A DNA stretch of 64,000 nt from Proteus penneri (GCF_003144535.1 NZ_PHFJ01000006.1:1-64000), one strand, 5' to 3'. Shown: positions 49,323-58,651, counted from the first letter of the stretch. Notes: generated by a model from the sequence alone, not told the origin. Translations and numbers: made by a program.

Positions 49323-49933
49323 TGTTATTACAATTCACCTCCGCACAAGGCCCTGAAGAGTGCTGCTTAGCGGTTGAAAAAGCCTTAAATTACTTTTTGA
49401 AATCAACGTCAAAACAACAAGTTAATGTAACAGTTCTTGAAAAAGAGCCTTCACGTTATGGCTTAAAATCTGCATTGGTGTCTCTTGAAGGTACTAATGC
49501 ACAAACTATCGCTCAACAGTGGGCGGGTTCAATACAATGGCAATGTGCAAGCACGTTACGACCGCAGCATAAGCGTAAAAACTGGTTTATTGGAGTTGCC
49601 TGTTTTGAACAACCTGATGAAATTAATGATACAGAAATTGTCTTTGAAACTATGCGTTCAAATGGCCCCGGTGGTCAACATGTTAACAAAACAGAGTCGG
49701 CGGTCAGAGCAACACATATTGCCACAGGCATTAGTGTAAAAGTGCAATCAGAACGTAGTCAGCACGCTAATAAAAAGCTCGCTAAGCAACTTATTGCATG
49801 GCATTTAGACGCTTATATGATGAAGCAACACGCCTCATTAAATAGTCAGCGCCATATTGCTCATCATCGAGTGATCAGAGGTGATGCCACACTCTGTTTT
49901 AGTGGTAATGACTTTGTGCTTATAAGCAAATAA
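49322..49933 (+). CDS. prfH: Peptide chain release factor homologue PrfH
   Basis: This is a class I release factor-like protein with the GGQ motif in MRSNGPGGQHVNKTESAVRA (about 116-135), the peptidyl-tRNA hydrolysis centre. At 203 residues it lacks the long N-terminal helical domain of RF1/RF2. PrfH is known to rescue ribosomes stalled after decoding-centre damage, after which the partner RtcB religates the cleaved 16S rRNA. The start overlaps the rtcB stop by one base and has a GGGGAG upstream, so expression is coupled. A strong terminator follows. Confidence 0.92.
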   Translation: MLLQFTSAQGPEECCLAVEKALNYFLKSTSKQQVNVTVLEKEPSRYGLKSALVSLEGTNAQTIAQQWAGSIQWQCASTLRPQHKRKNWFIGVACFEQPDEINDTEIVFETMRSNGPGGQHVNKTESAVRATHIATGISVKVQSERSQHANKKLAKQLIAWHLDAYMMKQHASLNSQRHIAHHRVIRGDATLCFSGNDFVLISK

Positions 49934-49955
49934 TGTTATTACTCTAACAAAAACA

Positions 49956-49985
49956 AAGCCACGATTTTTAATCGTGGCTTTTTTA
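49956..49985. terminator. Intrinsic terminator of rtcB-prfH, probably bidirectional
   Basis: A 10-bp perfect stem AAGCCACGAT / ATCGTGGCTT (49956-49965 with 49971-49980) has a five-base loop and runs into a T6 tract on the plus strand. The minus strand is also T-rich beyond the stem, so it may serve the converging transporter gene. Confidence 0.92.
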
Positions 49986-50154
49986 AGACAACAATACCCT
50001 GCAATAAGATTTTTTAAATTAAAAAATCAATAAAGCGTATAGAGCGTTTTAATAAATAAATCTTACTGTTAATACATTTATTTTATTTAATTAATCTTAT
50101 TTATTTTAATAACATCACATTTATTTAAATATAAACGTTATTGATACTGATTAA

Positions 50155-51429
50155 TTAAACGGGTGCTGGTGTATTGCGCATTTTAACAGTGAACGTCACA
50201 ACAGCAGAAGCGACTAATGCAATTATCATAAACATAAATGCACTGTCATAACTGCCGCCACTCGCTTTAATTAAGAAGCCCATAACCGGTGCGGAAACAA
50301 CCCCCGCCATTTGGCCACCGAAGTTAACAATTCCTGAAGCACGACCCATGATTTTATTGGGGATAGTATCCATTAAAATACCCCAGAACATTGCCATGGC
50401 AAAGAACATAAACAGTGCTGAAATACACTGATATACAACAGCCATATCCGCACTTTCAACAGTATAAGTCATATATAAGAAGCCCGCGGCAATCACTGCG
50501 GTGATCATATATAACCATTTACGCTGTGCTTTGCATTTATCAGAAACATAACCGCCTAATAATGTCCCACCCGCACCAAATAAGAATGGAATAGCCGCCA
50601 TTACCCCTGTTTTAGCCAAAGAGAATTCACGAACAGTAATTAAATAGCTTGGTAACCACGTTGAAAATCCCCAAAAGGTAATATCAAACAGAAACCAAAT
50701 CGCCGCCATTTGCCATAACACTGGCATTTTTAACACATCTTTAAAAGGTACGGCTTCAACAGGTTTATCCGTTAATGTGCCATCCGCTGCTAATTCATCG
50801 AGATCTTGTTGAGTAATACTTGGGTGATCTTTTGGGTTATCACGAGTAAAGAAATAAATACCCGCTGCAATTAATAAGCCCGGAATACCTAAAACAATAA
50901 ACACCATATGCCAGCCAAAAGCGCCGATAATACTGGCTGCAACAATGACGGCTAATGCTGGTCCTAACGTATTGACTGTTGATTGAATTGCCGTTGCACG
51001 ACCACGCTCTTTAGATGGGAAATAAGTCGAGATCATTTTCCAAGAAGCGGATGGAAAACAGCCTTCACCAATACCAAATAAGAATCGCACTGCTAACATT
51101 AACGGTAATGTAAACACCATACCCGTTAAACTGGTGAAGACTGACCACCATGCAATGCCAATTGCCATAATTTTACGAGCACCAAAGCGGTCAGCTAAGA
51201 AACCACCCGGTATTTGGAATGCCGCATAACCGACAAAGAACGCACTGATGATTAAGCCTTGTTGTGTGGTATCAAGATTAAGATCACGCCCAATAAAAGG
51301 TAACGAAACACTCATCACCATTCTATCTAAAAATGAAAGTAACCATGCTAACCAAATTAAGGATAAAACGGTGTAACGAGCTTTCCATGTTTTCTTCGGT
51401 TGAAGGTCTGGAATAATATTTGAACTCAT
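50155..51429 (-). CDS. MFS transporter, anion:cation symporter (ACS) family
   Basis: This twelve-helix transporter of 424 residues begins SSNIIPDLQPKKTWKARYTV and has the ACS-type segments SFLDRMVMSVSLPFIGRDLN (about 32-51), FQIPGGFLADRFGARKIMA (about 73-91) and a central loop with TRDNPKDHPSITQQDLDEL. The family takes up organic anions such as hexarates and N-acylated acids. It is the last gene of the dpaL-ygeY-aminoacylase operon, so I infer import of the substrate hydrolysed by that pathway. The ATG at 51429 with AGGAA upstream is preferred; a longer form would begin at 51462. Confidence 0.85.
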   Translation of the reverse strand: MSSNIIPDLQPKKTWKARYTVLSLIWLAWLLSFLDRMVMSVSLPFIGRDLNLDTTQQGLIISAFFVGYAAFQIPGGFLADRFGARKIMAIGIAWWSVFTSLTGMVFTLPLMLAVRFLFGIGEGCFPSASWKMISTYFPSKERGRATAIQSTVNTLGPALAVIVAASIIGAFGWHMVFIVLGIPGLLIAAGIYFFTRDNPKDHPSITQQDLDELAADGTLTDKPVEAVPFKDVLKMPVLWQMAAIWFLFDITFWGFSTWLPSYLITVREFSLAKTGVMAAIPFLFGAGGTLLGGYVSDKCKAQRKWLYMITAVIAAGFLYMTYTVESADMAVVYQCISALFMFFAMAMFWGILMDTIPNKIMGRASGIVNFGGQMAGVVSAPVMGFLIKASGGSYDSAFMFMIIALVASAVVTFTVKMRNTPAPV

Positions 51430-51524
51430 TTTCCTGTTCCTCAAGTAAGGGGAAACCATCACGGTTGAAGAACAACCGTGATAAACAGAGATAAGATTTA
51501 ACGTTTAAGAGCGCTATTGTGTTG

Positions 51525-53111
51525 TTATGCTCTTAAAACATGACCGCTACAGGCGTAACTTTCGACTCCATTAATTAAAGCGATACGCCCATTGACCATC
51601 ACCAGATCAATCCCTTCTGGGTATTGGTTTGGTTCAACAAACGTGCCTTTATCAATAATGGTTTCAGGATCAAGCATCACAATGTCTGCCGCATAGCCTT
51701 CTTTAATTAAGCCTCTATCGGTTAATCGAAGGACTTCAGCTGGTTTACCTGTCATTTTGCGGATAGCTTGTTCCCAAGTGAGACATTTTTCTTCTCTGAC
51801 GTATTTCCCTAAAACACGAGGGAATGCACCAAATACGCGAGGATGAGGTTTACCAGCTCCCATTAACCCATCAGTACAGACGTTTTGTTCAGGACGACAT
51901 AAGAATTTGATAACGTGTTCTTCTGTGCCGTAAAAATCCACCATTCCTACCGCATTTTCTTCTTCGTATAGCAGATCAAAGGTTGCGTTATACGGATCTT
52001 TACCTCTCAATTTGCCTAGCTCGACAAGGCTAAGTCCAACGGCATCTTGGTTTTTTTCTGTTTTAGAGCTAGTGACATAAATATTTTCTAAGCCTGCAAA
52101 ATCAATAAAGTTATCCCAACCCGGAATACCTTTTTCGATATCTTCAATCATCTTTTTACGCAGTTCAGGAGAAGCTAAGCGTTCTAATAATTTCTCTGTA
52201 CCTCCTGCGTGAACCCAAGGCGGTAAAATCACCCCAAGCATGGTACTGCCTGCCACATACGGATATTGGTCAAAAGAGATACGAATGCCCTCTTCTTGTG
52301 CTTGCTCTAACATACCAAGCATTTCGTCGATTAATCCCCAGTTTTTCTTACCGCAAACTTTCATATGGGAAATATGCAACCAAACACCTGATGCTTTGGC
52401 GATATCAATAAGCTCTTGAGTTGATTGAATAATATCGTCAGCTTCGCTACGCTGGTGTACAACAAAAATACCATTATGTTTTGCTGTAACCTTACAAAGT
52501 TCGATCATTTCAGCGGTATCACCAAAGGCACAAGGCATATAAATCAATCCTGTTGATAAACCAAACGCCCCTGCTTTTAACTCACGCTCTAAGATCTCAC
52601 ACATCTTGGCGACATCTTCACGAGTAGAAGGATTACCTTCTAATCCCATCGCTTCCATTCGGATGTTGCCATGAGGAACAAGGTAAGCAAGATTGGTTGC
52701 TGAGCCTCGGGCTTCCAACATTCCCAAGTAACCTTCGGTATTTTTAAAATGCCAATCAATGCTGTCAGAATCTCCATCTAACCCCGCAATATTCTTGCGC
52801 CATGCAGAAATATACTGTTCTGGTAAGGGTGCTAACGCGACACCATCTTGCCCTAACAATTCAGTGGTGATCCCTTGGCGGATTTTGGCAGATAACGCAG
52901 GATTAAGCAGAGCAGAAAGATCTGAGTGGGTGTGAGTATCAATAAAGCCGGGGCAGACTATCTTCCCTGTAGCATCAATAATTTGATCATTCGTTTTAGC
53001 ATCAAACTGACCGATTTTTATTATTTTTCCTTCGTTAACCACAACATCAGCTTGAAATGCACTTGCCCCTGTTCCATCAATAACAGTGGCGTTTTTAAAT
53101 ATTGTTTTCAT
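51525..53111 (-). CDS. N-acyl-D-amino-acid deacylase family amidohydrolase
   Basis: The 528 residues form an amidohydrolase with GFIDTHTHSDLSAL (about 55-68, the HxH metal pair and Asp), QRSEADDI and HISHMKVCGKKNW (about 244-256, metal His), a C-terminal GKPAEVLRLTDRGLIKEGYAADIVML block, and N- and C-terminal beta-sandwich strands. It matches D-aminoacylases, which release a D-amino acid from its N-acyl form. Association with dpaL, which acts on D- and L-diaminopropionate, suggests the natural substrate may be an N-acylated D-diaminopropionate or related D-amino acid. It is 73 bp after ygeY. Confidence 0.87.
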   Translation of the reverse strand: MKTIFKNATVIDGTGASAFQADVVVNEGKIIKIGQFDAKTNDQIIDATGKIVCPGFIDTHTHSDLSALLNPALSAKIRQGITTELLGQDGVALAPLPEQYISAWRKNIAGLDGDSDSIDWHFKNTEGYLGMLEARGSATNLAYLVPHGNIRMEAMGLEGNPSTREDVAKMCEILERELKAGAFGLSTGLIYMPCAFGDTAEMIELCKVTAKHNGIFVVHQRSEADDIIQSTQELIDIAKASGVWLHISHMKVCGKKNWGLIDEMLGMLEQAQEEGIRISFDQYPYVAGSTMLGVILPPWVHAGGTEKLLERLASPELRKKMIEDIEKGIPGWDNFIDFAGLENIYVTSSKTEKNQDAVGLSLVELGKLRGKDPYNATFDLLYEEENAVGMVDFYGTEEHVIKFLCRPEQNVCTDGLMGAGKPHPRVFGAFPRVLGKYVREEKCLTWEQAIRKMTGKPAEVLRLTDRGLIKEGYAADIVMLDPETIIDKGTFVEPNQYPEGIDLVMVNGRIALINGVESYACSGHVLRA

Positions 53112-53184
53112 TCTGTTATTTCTCCAAAGAGCATCTGACTATTTCGCCAGATACTCTTCTAGTAAGGATTTTTTTGAGTAAGAA

Positions 53185-54369
53185 TTAAAGGTGATAAAGG
53201 CTGTTCATAATGCTGTAATACCCCTTCGCCGCACCTTTTAACTGTTCAATTTCGATATATTCATCAATGGTGTGTGCTAAGTTTTCGCGAGATGGGCCAA
53301 AACCAATGGTTTTAATACCCGCTTCACCCGCATAGTGGCTACCGTTGGTACAGAAAGAGTATTGTGTGACGGTAGGGTTAAAGCCGGACTCATGCAGCCC
53401 TTTTAAAACGCTTTGCACGTAAGGATCACTCTCTTCTAATACCCAACCTGGGAAGAAACGTTCACCTTCAATAGTGGCGCCGGTGTAACATTTTTCAGTA
53501 CCGTAGGCATAAGAGACTTTAGCTTTAAAATCAGCGTCTTGAGAAGTTAGTTCATCAATGGCTTTTTGTAATGGTGCAAGCACTTCCTCTTTAGTTTCAC
53601 CGACTAATAAACGACGATCGTAAGTGGCACGGCAATATTCAGGTACAACCGAAGCGCCTGGATAAGGTGATGATTTAATATCCGTAAGTTCTAAGATCCC
53701 TTTTCCTAAAACAGGATGAACGGGTGGTGTTAGGGTTCTGATCTTCTCGATCAGTTTTGCCATTTTATAAACAGAGTTGATCCCTGCATCTGGATTGGCG
53801 GAGTGAGCGGGTTTACCAAAGGTTTCAACAACAATCTCGGCACGACCTCGTTGCCCAATTTTGAGGTTTAATTCTGAGGCTTCACCAATCACCACATAGT
53901 CTGGCTTATAGCGCTCAGAAACTAATCTAGCGGCAACACCTTCAAAACACTCTTCATGCACAATACAAGAGACATAAATACGACCGGCAAAATTGCGCTG
54001 ATTATCTTGGCCATAAAAACCAATCGCTGAAATCATTGCAGCGACGGCACCTTTCATATCACTGGTGCCACGACCATAAATCTTGCCATCTTTGATTTCT
54101 GCACCATAAGGCTTTTCTTTCCAATCACGTTCACTTACCGGCACAGTGTCGATATGACCATCAAAAACAAGGGTTTTCCCTGGGTGTTGACCTATAATTC
54201 CGCCAATGATATTGCCGTATTTATCAATATGAATATCATCAAAATCATAGCTTTTCATCATCTCTTCTATGACTTTAACAACGTTACCTTCTTCACCTGA
54301 ATAGCTTTTTTGTTGGATTAATAATTGGCAATTCTTAATAACTTCATCAAATCGGTTTGCTGATAACAT
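53185..54369 (-). CDS. ygeY: M20-family peptidase/deacylase YgeY
   Basis: The 394 residues (E. coli YgeY 403) show the M20 metal-site motifs VFDGHIDTVP (His, Asp; about 70-79) and YGRGTSDMKGAVAAMISAIG (Asp; about 92-111), the Glu pair in CIVHEECFEGVA (about 130-141) and the final metal His near TNGSHYAGEAGI (about 347-358). A dimerisation domain interrupts the catalytic domain. ygeX-ygeY adjacency is the E. coli pattern. Proposed to process N-substituted or dipeptide precursors of diaminopropionate; the exact substrate is not established. It lies 31 bp after dpaL. Confidence 0.9.
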   Translation of the reverse strand: MLSANRFDEVIKNCQLLIQQKSYSGEEGNVVKVIEEMMKSYDFDDIHIDKYGNIIGGIIGQHPGKTLVFDGHIDTVPVSERDWKEKPYGAEIKDGKIYGRGTSDMKGAVAAMISAIGFYGQDNQRNFAGRIYVSCIVHEECFEGVAARLVSERYKPDYVVIGEASELNLKIGQRGRAEIVVETFGKPAHSANPDAGINSVYKMAKLIEKIRTLTPPVHPVLGKGILELTDIKSSPYPGASVVPEYCRATYDRRLLVGETKEEVLAPLQKAIDELTSQDADFKAKVSYAYGTEKCYTGATIEGERFFPGWVLEESDPYVQSVLKGLHESGFNPTVTQYSFCTNGSHYAGEAGIKTIGFGPSRENLAHTIDEYIEIEQLKGAAKGYYSIMNSLYHL

Positions 54370-54400
54370 ACTTTTTCACTCCAAAAGACTTATTTGTTTT

Positions 54401-55618
54401 TTAAAATTGTTTGAAGCTAGGCAACTCGCCATCCCACACGATATCGCGATAACGCTCAGGATCGGTGTCACCTTCAGTGCTGATCACAAGCACTCTTGCA
54501 TTTTCATCTAATCCCAGCTCTTCTTTCACGCTTTGATAAACCGGTGATTGCATTAAAATAGAGAGCAACCCTGTTGTCACAGCGCCAGATTCACCAGAAA
54601 TGATGTGCGGATCACCGGGTAAAGGGTTCCCTAAAATCCGCATTCCCCTAGTCGCGACGGCATCAGGGCAAGAGAAAAATGCCGCTGAATAATCGCGTAA
54701 TAAATTCCAACCAATACTATTCGCTTCACCACAAGCAAGCCCCGCCATAACGGTTTGTAAATCTCCGCCAACAGGAATGGCATCCGCTTTTCCTGATACG
54801 GCAGATCGATATAAACAGTCGGCAATACGTGCTTCTGCCACAATCACTTTTGGCGCTTGTTTACCATAAGCAGCGGTGACCATACCTTGCACCATACCCG
54901 CAAAAGAGCCTACGCCGGCTTGCACAAAAATATGCGTCGGAGGTACTTCATGTAATTGCGCGAGAGATTCCAGCATTAAAGTGCCATAGCCTTGCATGAT
55001 CCAAAGTGGGATCTCTTCATAGCCATCCCATGCAGTGTCTTGAACCACGATCCAGCCATACTTTTCAGCCATTTCCGCCGTCATTCTCACCGCATCGTCA
55101 TAGTTCATATCAACGATTTCAGCGACGGCACCTTCACGTAAAATGGCATCTAAGCGTTCTTGTGATGATCCTTTTGGCATATAGACCACCGCTTTTTGCT
55201 TTAACTGTCTTGCCATCCAAGCAACACCACGTCCATGATTCCCGTCAGTGGTTGTCGCAAAAGTGACGCCATTTAACTTTTTCCTGATCTCATCACTGAT
55301 CATTACCTCATAAGGTAATTCACTTATGTCCATTTCGAGGAAATCAGCAATATGACGCGCCATCGCGTAAGCACCACCTAACGCTTTAAACGCCTTCAAG
55401 CCAAAACGGAAAGACTCATCTTTGAGATATAATTCACCCACCCCTAAAGTTTTAGCTAACTGGGGTAAATGAAATAACGGTGTAGGTGCGTATCCTGGAA
55501 TAGTTCTGTGAAAATCTAACGCTTTAGCTAACTCTTCATAACGAAAAGGGGCTAGCTCAGCGGTTGGTTTTCGCGTAAATGAACTTTGGTTAATCAGGTA
55601 CTGCAATTGCTCCTGCAT
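54401..55618 (-). CDS. dpaL: Diaminopropionate ammonia-lyase DpaL (YgeX)
   Basis: This PLP enzyme converts D- or L-2,3-diaminopropionate to pyruvate and two ammonia. The 405 residues are near E. coli YgeX (398). The PLP lysine is in SFRFGLKAFKALGGAYAMAR (about 69-88), the asparagine loop is TTDGNHGRGVAWMARQLKQK (about 117-136) and the phosphate loop is around ISGESGAVTTGLLSI (about 341-355). It is the first gene of a four-gene minus-strand operon behind a sigma-54 promoter and is divergent from its likely activator. Confidence 0.95.
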   Translation of the reverse strand: MQEQLQYLINQSSFTRKPTAELAPFRYEELAKALDFHRTIPGYAPTPLFHLPQLAKTLGVGELYLKDESFRFGLKAFKALGGAYAMARHIADFLEMDISELPYEVMISDEIRKKLNGVTFATTTDGNHGRGVAWMARQLKQKAVVYMPKGSSQERLDAILREGAVAEIVDMNYDDAVRMTAEMAEKYGWIVVQDTAWDGYEEIPLWIMQGYGTLMLESLAQLHEVPPTHIFVQAGVGSFAGMVQGMVTAAYGKQAPKVIVAEARIADCLYRSAVSGKADAIPVGGDLQTVMAGLACGEANSIGWNLLRDYSAAFFSCPDAVATRGMRILGNPLPGDPHIISGESGAVTTGLLSILMQSPVYQSVKEELGLDENARVLVISTEGDTDPERYRDIVWDGELPSFKQF

Positions 55619-55701
55619 GGAATTACCTCTTAATCACACTTTAAAATTCGCGATAACCCAATATCGCGATTAATCGAAATACATAGGGTTATCCCCTATA
55701 T

Positions 55702-55718
55702 CGCAATATGTATGCCAA
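55702..55718 (-). promoter_or_regulatory. Sigma-54 (-24/-12) promoter of the dpaL operon
   Basis: On the minus strand TTGGCATACATATTGCG fits TGGCAC-N5-TTGCA with GG and GC exactly 12 positions apart, differing only at the last base of each element. It lies 84-100 bp upstream of dpaL. A nearby sigma-54 activator gene (55983-57776) makes the assignment convincing. Downstream in the leader, TCGCGAT / ATCGCGA (55648-55669) can form a hairpin. Confidence 0.85.
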
Positions 55719-55840
55719 CTCACTCAAAAAGCATTTAATAGAGATGCAATATTTTGATTTTAAATAGATTTATTATTTAACTGATTAAAAGATGAAATTA
55801 ATCATGCAGAAAAGCTGTGATCTAGGCGGTTTTATTTAAG

Positions 55841-55965
55841 TGATAAATTATCAATAATAAGAAACTGTGTGAGCTTTATACAAAAAATATATAACTATTT
55901 AATAAATAACAATTAAATTAACCAATCCAAATAAGTGATGATAATTTATTATCAATATTGATAAT
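55841..55965. promoter_or_regulatory. Repeated TGATAA / TTATCA motifs, candidate activator sites
   Basis: TGATAA-A-TTATCA lies at 55841-55853. TGATAA-TTTA-TTATCA (55939-55954) interleaves with the perfect palindrome ATTATCAATATTGATAAT (55948-55965). These are 120-265 bp upstream of the sigma-54 promoter, typical for upstream activator sequences, and the last is 17 bp before the activator gene, allowing autoregulation. Confidence 0.55.
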
Positions 55966-55982
55966 TTTAAGGTGAGAATGTG

Positions 55983-57776
55983 ATGCACTCATTGCTAAGT
56001 ACCCTACAAGATGAAATCAGCAAATATACCGATGCCATTGCAGGGATCACTGGCACTGATGTTGAAATTATTGATAACAATTTAATTCGTATTGCTGGTA
56101 CAGGACGTTACCGTTATATGCTCAATCAAGATGTCTCCAATAATGGGCATATTTATCGCCATGTGCTGCAAGTACAAAAGACTATTTTGATTGAAGATCC
56201 GAAAGAAAATAGCCTCTGCCAACTGTGTCAAAATCGCTTAACATGCACTGAAGAGCTTGATCTAAATGCCCCTATTTTTCTGAATAACCAAGTTATTGGT
56301 GTCATTGGCATTATCTGTTCTAACCGAGAACAGAAAATGTTTTTAATGAAGCAAAAACAAGCCTTTATCACCTTTATTGAACAATTTTCAGAGATGATTT
56401 CAAGTCGTGTTTTTGAATGCCTTGAAAGGCTTCGTGAACAAGAGCGATTTGGTACTTTTCGCAATTTAATTGATGTGATGGATAGAGGCGTAATTGCTAT
56501 TGATAGCCAAGGTAAGATTTGGCACGCCAATCTTTCTGCTTTGCGTTTTTTTGATTGTGAGCTTATTGGTCAGTCTCTTGATATCAATATGACAGGCGAC
56601 ATCCTTTATGGTGATGAAGAAGCGTGGCTGATATTAAACCAACAACACTATCATGTTCTGTGTAAAAAAATCACCTTTTCATCGGTTGATAATGACCAAC
56701 TTACCATGGTTATCTTTCATGATGCTCGTGATTATATGACACAAATAAATACCCTTTCCGTTGATGAAAATCCCCACTCTCCTTTAATTGGTAATTCACA
56801 AAATATGCTCCAATTAAAAAGCATGCTAAGTAAAGTTGCCGTAAGTCATGCCAGTGTGCTTATCACCGGAGAAAGCGGTTCAGGTAAAGAAGTGGTGGCT
56901 TACACTATTCACCAACAAAGCCTACGCACAAAGCAGCCCTTTATTACTATTAACTGTGCGGCTATTCCTGAACAACTCTTAGAAAGTGAGCTTTTTGGTT
57001 ATGTGCGGGGCGCCTTTAGTGGTGCTGATCCTAAAGGACGTATTGGTAAATTTGAATTGGCACATGGTGGTAGCCTATTTCTTGATGAAATTGGGGATAT
57101 GCCTTTGCATTTACAAGCCAAACTTTTACGTGTGCTCCAAGAAAAAAGCATTACCCGTGTTGGCTCTAATAATCTAATTAATATTGATGTGCGTATTATT
57201 GCCGCCACAAACAAAGATCTGCGTGAAATGGTAAATAAAGGGCAATTCCGTGAAGATCTGTTTTATCGCCTCAATGTTGTGCCGATCCATACGCCTGCAT
57301 TACGTGATCATCGAGAAGATATTGCAGAACTAGCACAATTTTTTGCCGACGATTTAGCATTAACCTATCAACGGCCTACGACGAAGATCCCAAATTCCAT
57401 TATTAACTGCTTATATTCCTATGATTGGCCTGGCAATATCAGAGAGTTACGCAATGTCATTGAGTATATGTATGTTATGCAAGGCGATACTGTTGATTTA
57501 AACCTTAGTCACCTTCCGCCTTATTTATTAGAAACACCACATTCTGCTCCTTTAGAAAAAGACAAAACCGTAGTATCCATACAGAAAACAGATAATAAAG
57601 ATAAAACTCAGCCATTAAACACACAAGAGCTTCTCAAAACTCAAAGCCTGACATCAGAATATCAAACCATTATGAGCATATTAGAAAAAACAGGAACAAC
57701 ACTGGAAGGAAAGAAGAAAGCAGCTGAAATCTTAGGGATCAGTATTGCTACCTTATATAGAAAAATAAAATGCTAA
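55983..57776 (+). CDS. Sigma-54-dependent enhancer-binding activator, YgeV-like
   Basis: About 597 residues. The N-terminal sensory part holds a cysteine cluster (CQLCQNRLTC, about 80-89) that could bind metal or a redox cofactor, then a PAS-like domain (about 155-250). The AAA+ domain has Walker A GESGSGKE (about 297-304), the sigma-54 contact loop GAFSGA (about 344-349, Ser in place of the usual Thr) and Walker B LFLDEIGDMP. A Fis-type helix-turn-helix (KKAAEILGISIATLYRKI) ends the protein. I prefer the ATG at 55983 over the GTG at 55980. It is divergent from the dpaL operon, its probable target. The 3' end overlaps the next gene by 7 bp. Confidence 0.9.
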   Translation: MHSLLSTLQDEISKYTDAIAGITGTDVEIIDNNLIRIAGTGRYRYMLNQDVSNNGHIYRHVLQVQKTILIEDPKENSLCQLCQNRLTCTEELDLNAPIFLNNQVIGVIGIICSNREQKMFLMKQKQAFITFIEQFSEMISSRVFECLERLREQERFGTFRNLIDVMDRGVIAIDSQGKIWHANLSALRFFDCELIGQSLDINMTGDILYGDEEAWLILNQQHYHVLCKKITFSSVDNDQLTMVIFHDARDYMTQINTLSVDENPHSPLIGNSQNMLQLKSMLSKVAVSHASVLITGESGSGKEVVAYTIHQQSLRTKQPFITINCAAIPEQLLESELFGYVRGAFSGADPKGRIGKFELAHGGSLFLDEIGDMPLHLQAKLLRVLQEKSITRVGSNNLINIDVRIIAATNKDLREMVNKGQFREDLFYRLNVVPIHTPALRDHREDIAELAQFFADDLALTYQRPTTKIPNSIINCLYSYDWPGNIRELRNVIEYMYVMQGDTVDLNLSHLPPYLLETPHSAPLEKDKTVVSIQKTDNKDKTQPLNTQELLKTQSLTSEYQTIMSILEKTGTTLEGKKKAAEILGISIATLYRKIKC

Positions 57777-58552
57777 ATTTGATAGATCAGTATTCTAAAA
57801 CAATTAATGAAATTGATTTCACAAAATTCTCTTATGCAGAAGATAAATATTCAGGTATTTTCTTACCAATTCCCTTCGATGAATGCTGGCAATCTAAACC
57901 TAAAATTATGCTAGTTGGGCGAGAAATCGCTGGTTGGAATACTAATAATAATAAAAATATACTCAACCGCATTTCTCTCTTTGTCGAAAATAAAAATATT
58001 CCTGCCATTATCGATGAAGCAATAAATCGATATAAACAACATTTACAATCAGATACCACTAAATCTAAAAGCCGTTTTAAACAGTTTTATTTTAAGGCTA
58101 GCTCGAGAAATTAACATTGCTCCTGAATCAGTTTTCTATACCAATCTTTTTGCTTGGGATTACAACAAAAAACACCTTTAAATAGACCTGATAATGAATT
58201 TCAAAAAATAAAAAACATTTCCATAAAGCTATTAGCCACCCAAATTAATTATCTAAAACCAGATTTTATTATCTTTGCTACTGGCTTTTCTCGTATTGAT
58301 ACGATTATAAAAGAATTATGTAATCAATATTTAAGTGGTTATGAAACATCAGCCCCCGTAATACACCAAAAACTATGGGAATTTAGGGCTGCAAACGCAA
58401 CTTGCTTTCGTATCGCCCATCCAAGAGCAATGTATGGACATCAAGAATATCGAATTGAAGTTACCAGGCGAATCAAAACAAAAATAGGAAGAGAGGCGGA
58501 GCTGAAATTGTCCATTTCATACCCAGACATTAACATGTTCCTTCATTATTGA
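57770..58552 (+). pseudogene. Unrecognised gene with two compensating one-base indels
   Basis: One protein of about 260 residues is readable across two indels. The frame is lost at GG 58096-58097 (one extra base) and regained at the A6 run 58167-58172 (one base missing). The corrected middle reads KLAREINIAPESVFYTNLF, followed by AWDYNKKTPLNRPDNEF, and joins both flanks. LVGREIAGWN (about 46-55), FYTNLFAWD, the FATGFSR segment and FRIAHPRAMYG near the C-terminus recall the layout of uracil-DNA-glycosylase superfamily proteins, but this is a weak impression. It overlaps the activator stop by 7 bp. A/T-rich codon use hints at acquisition. Confidence 0.6.
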
Positions 58553-58651
58553 ATTGTCAAAATTCACCTACATATACATCTTTTTAAGTTTTATATTTGA
58601 GTTACAGTTTTTTAACGGTGTATAATAAGTCTCTGATGAGAAATTGACATA

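Noticed and set aside
58154-58552. Independent gene starting at TTG 58154
   Set aside because: It is the continuation of the gene that starts at 57770; the sense between the two parts is readable once two indels are allowed for.
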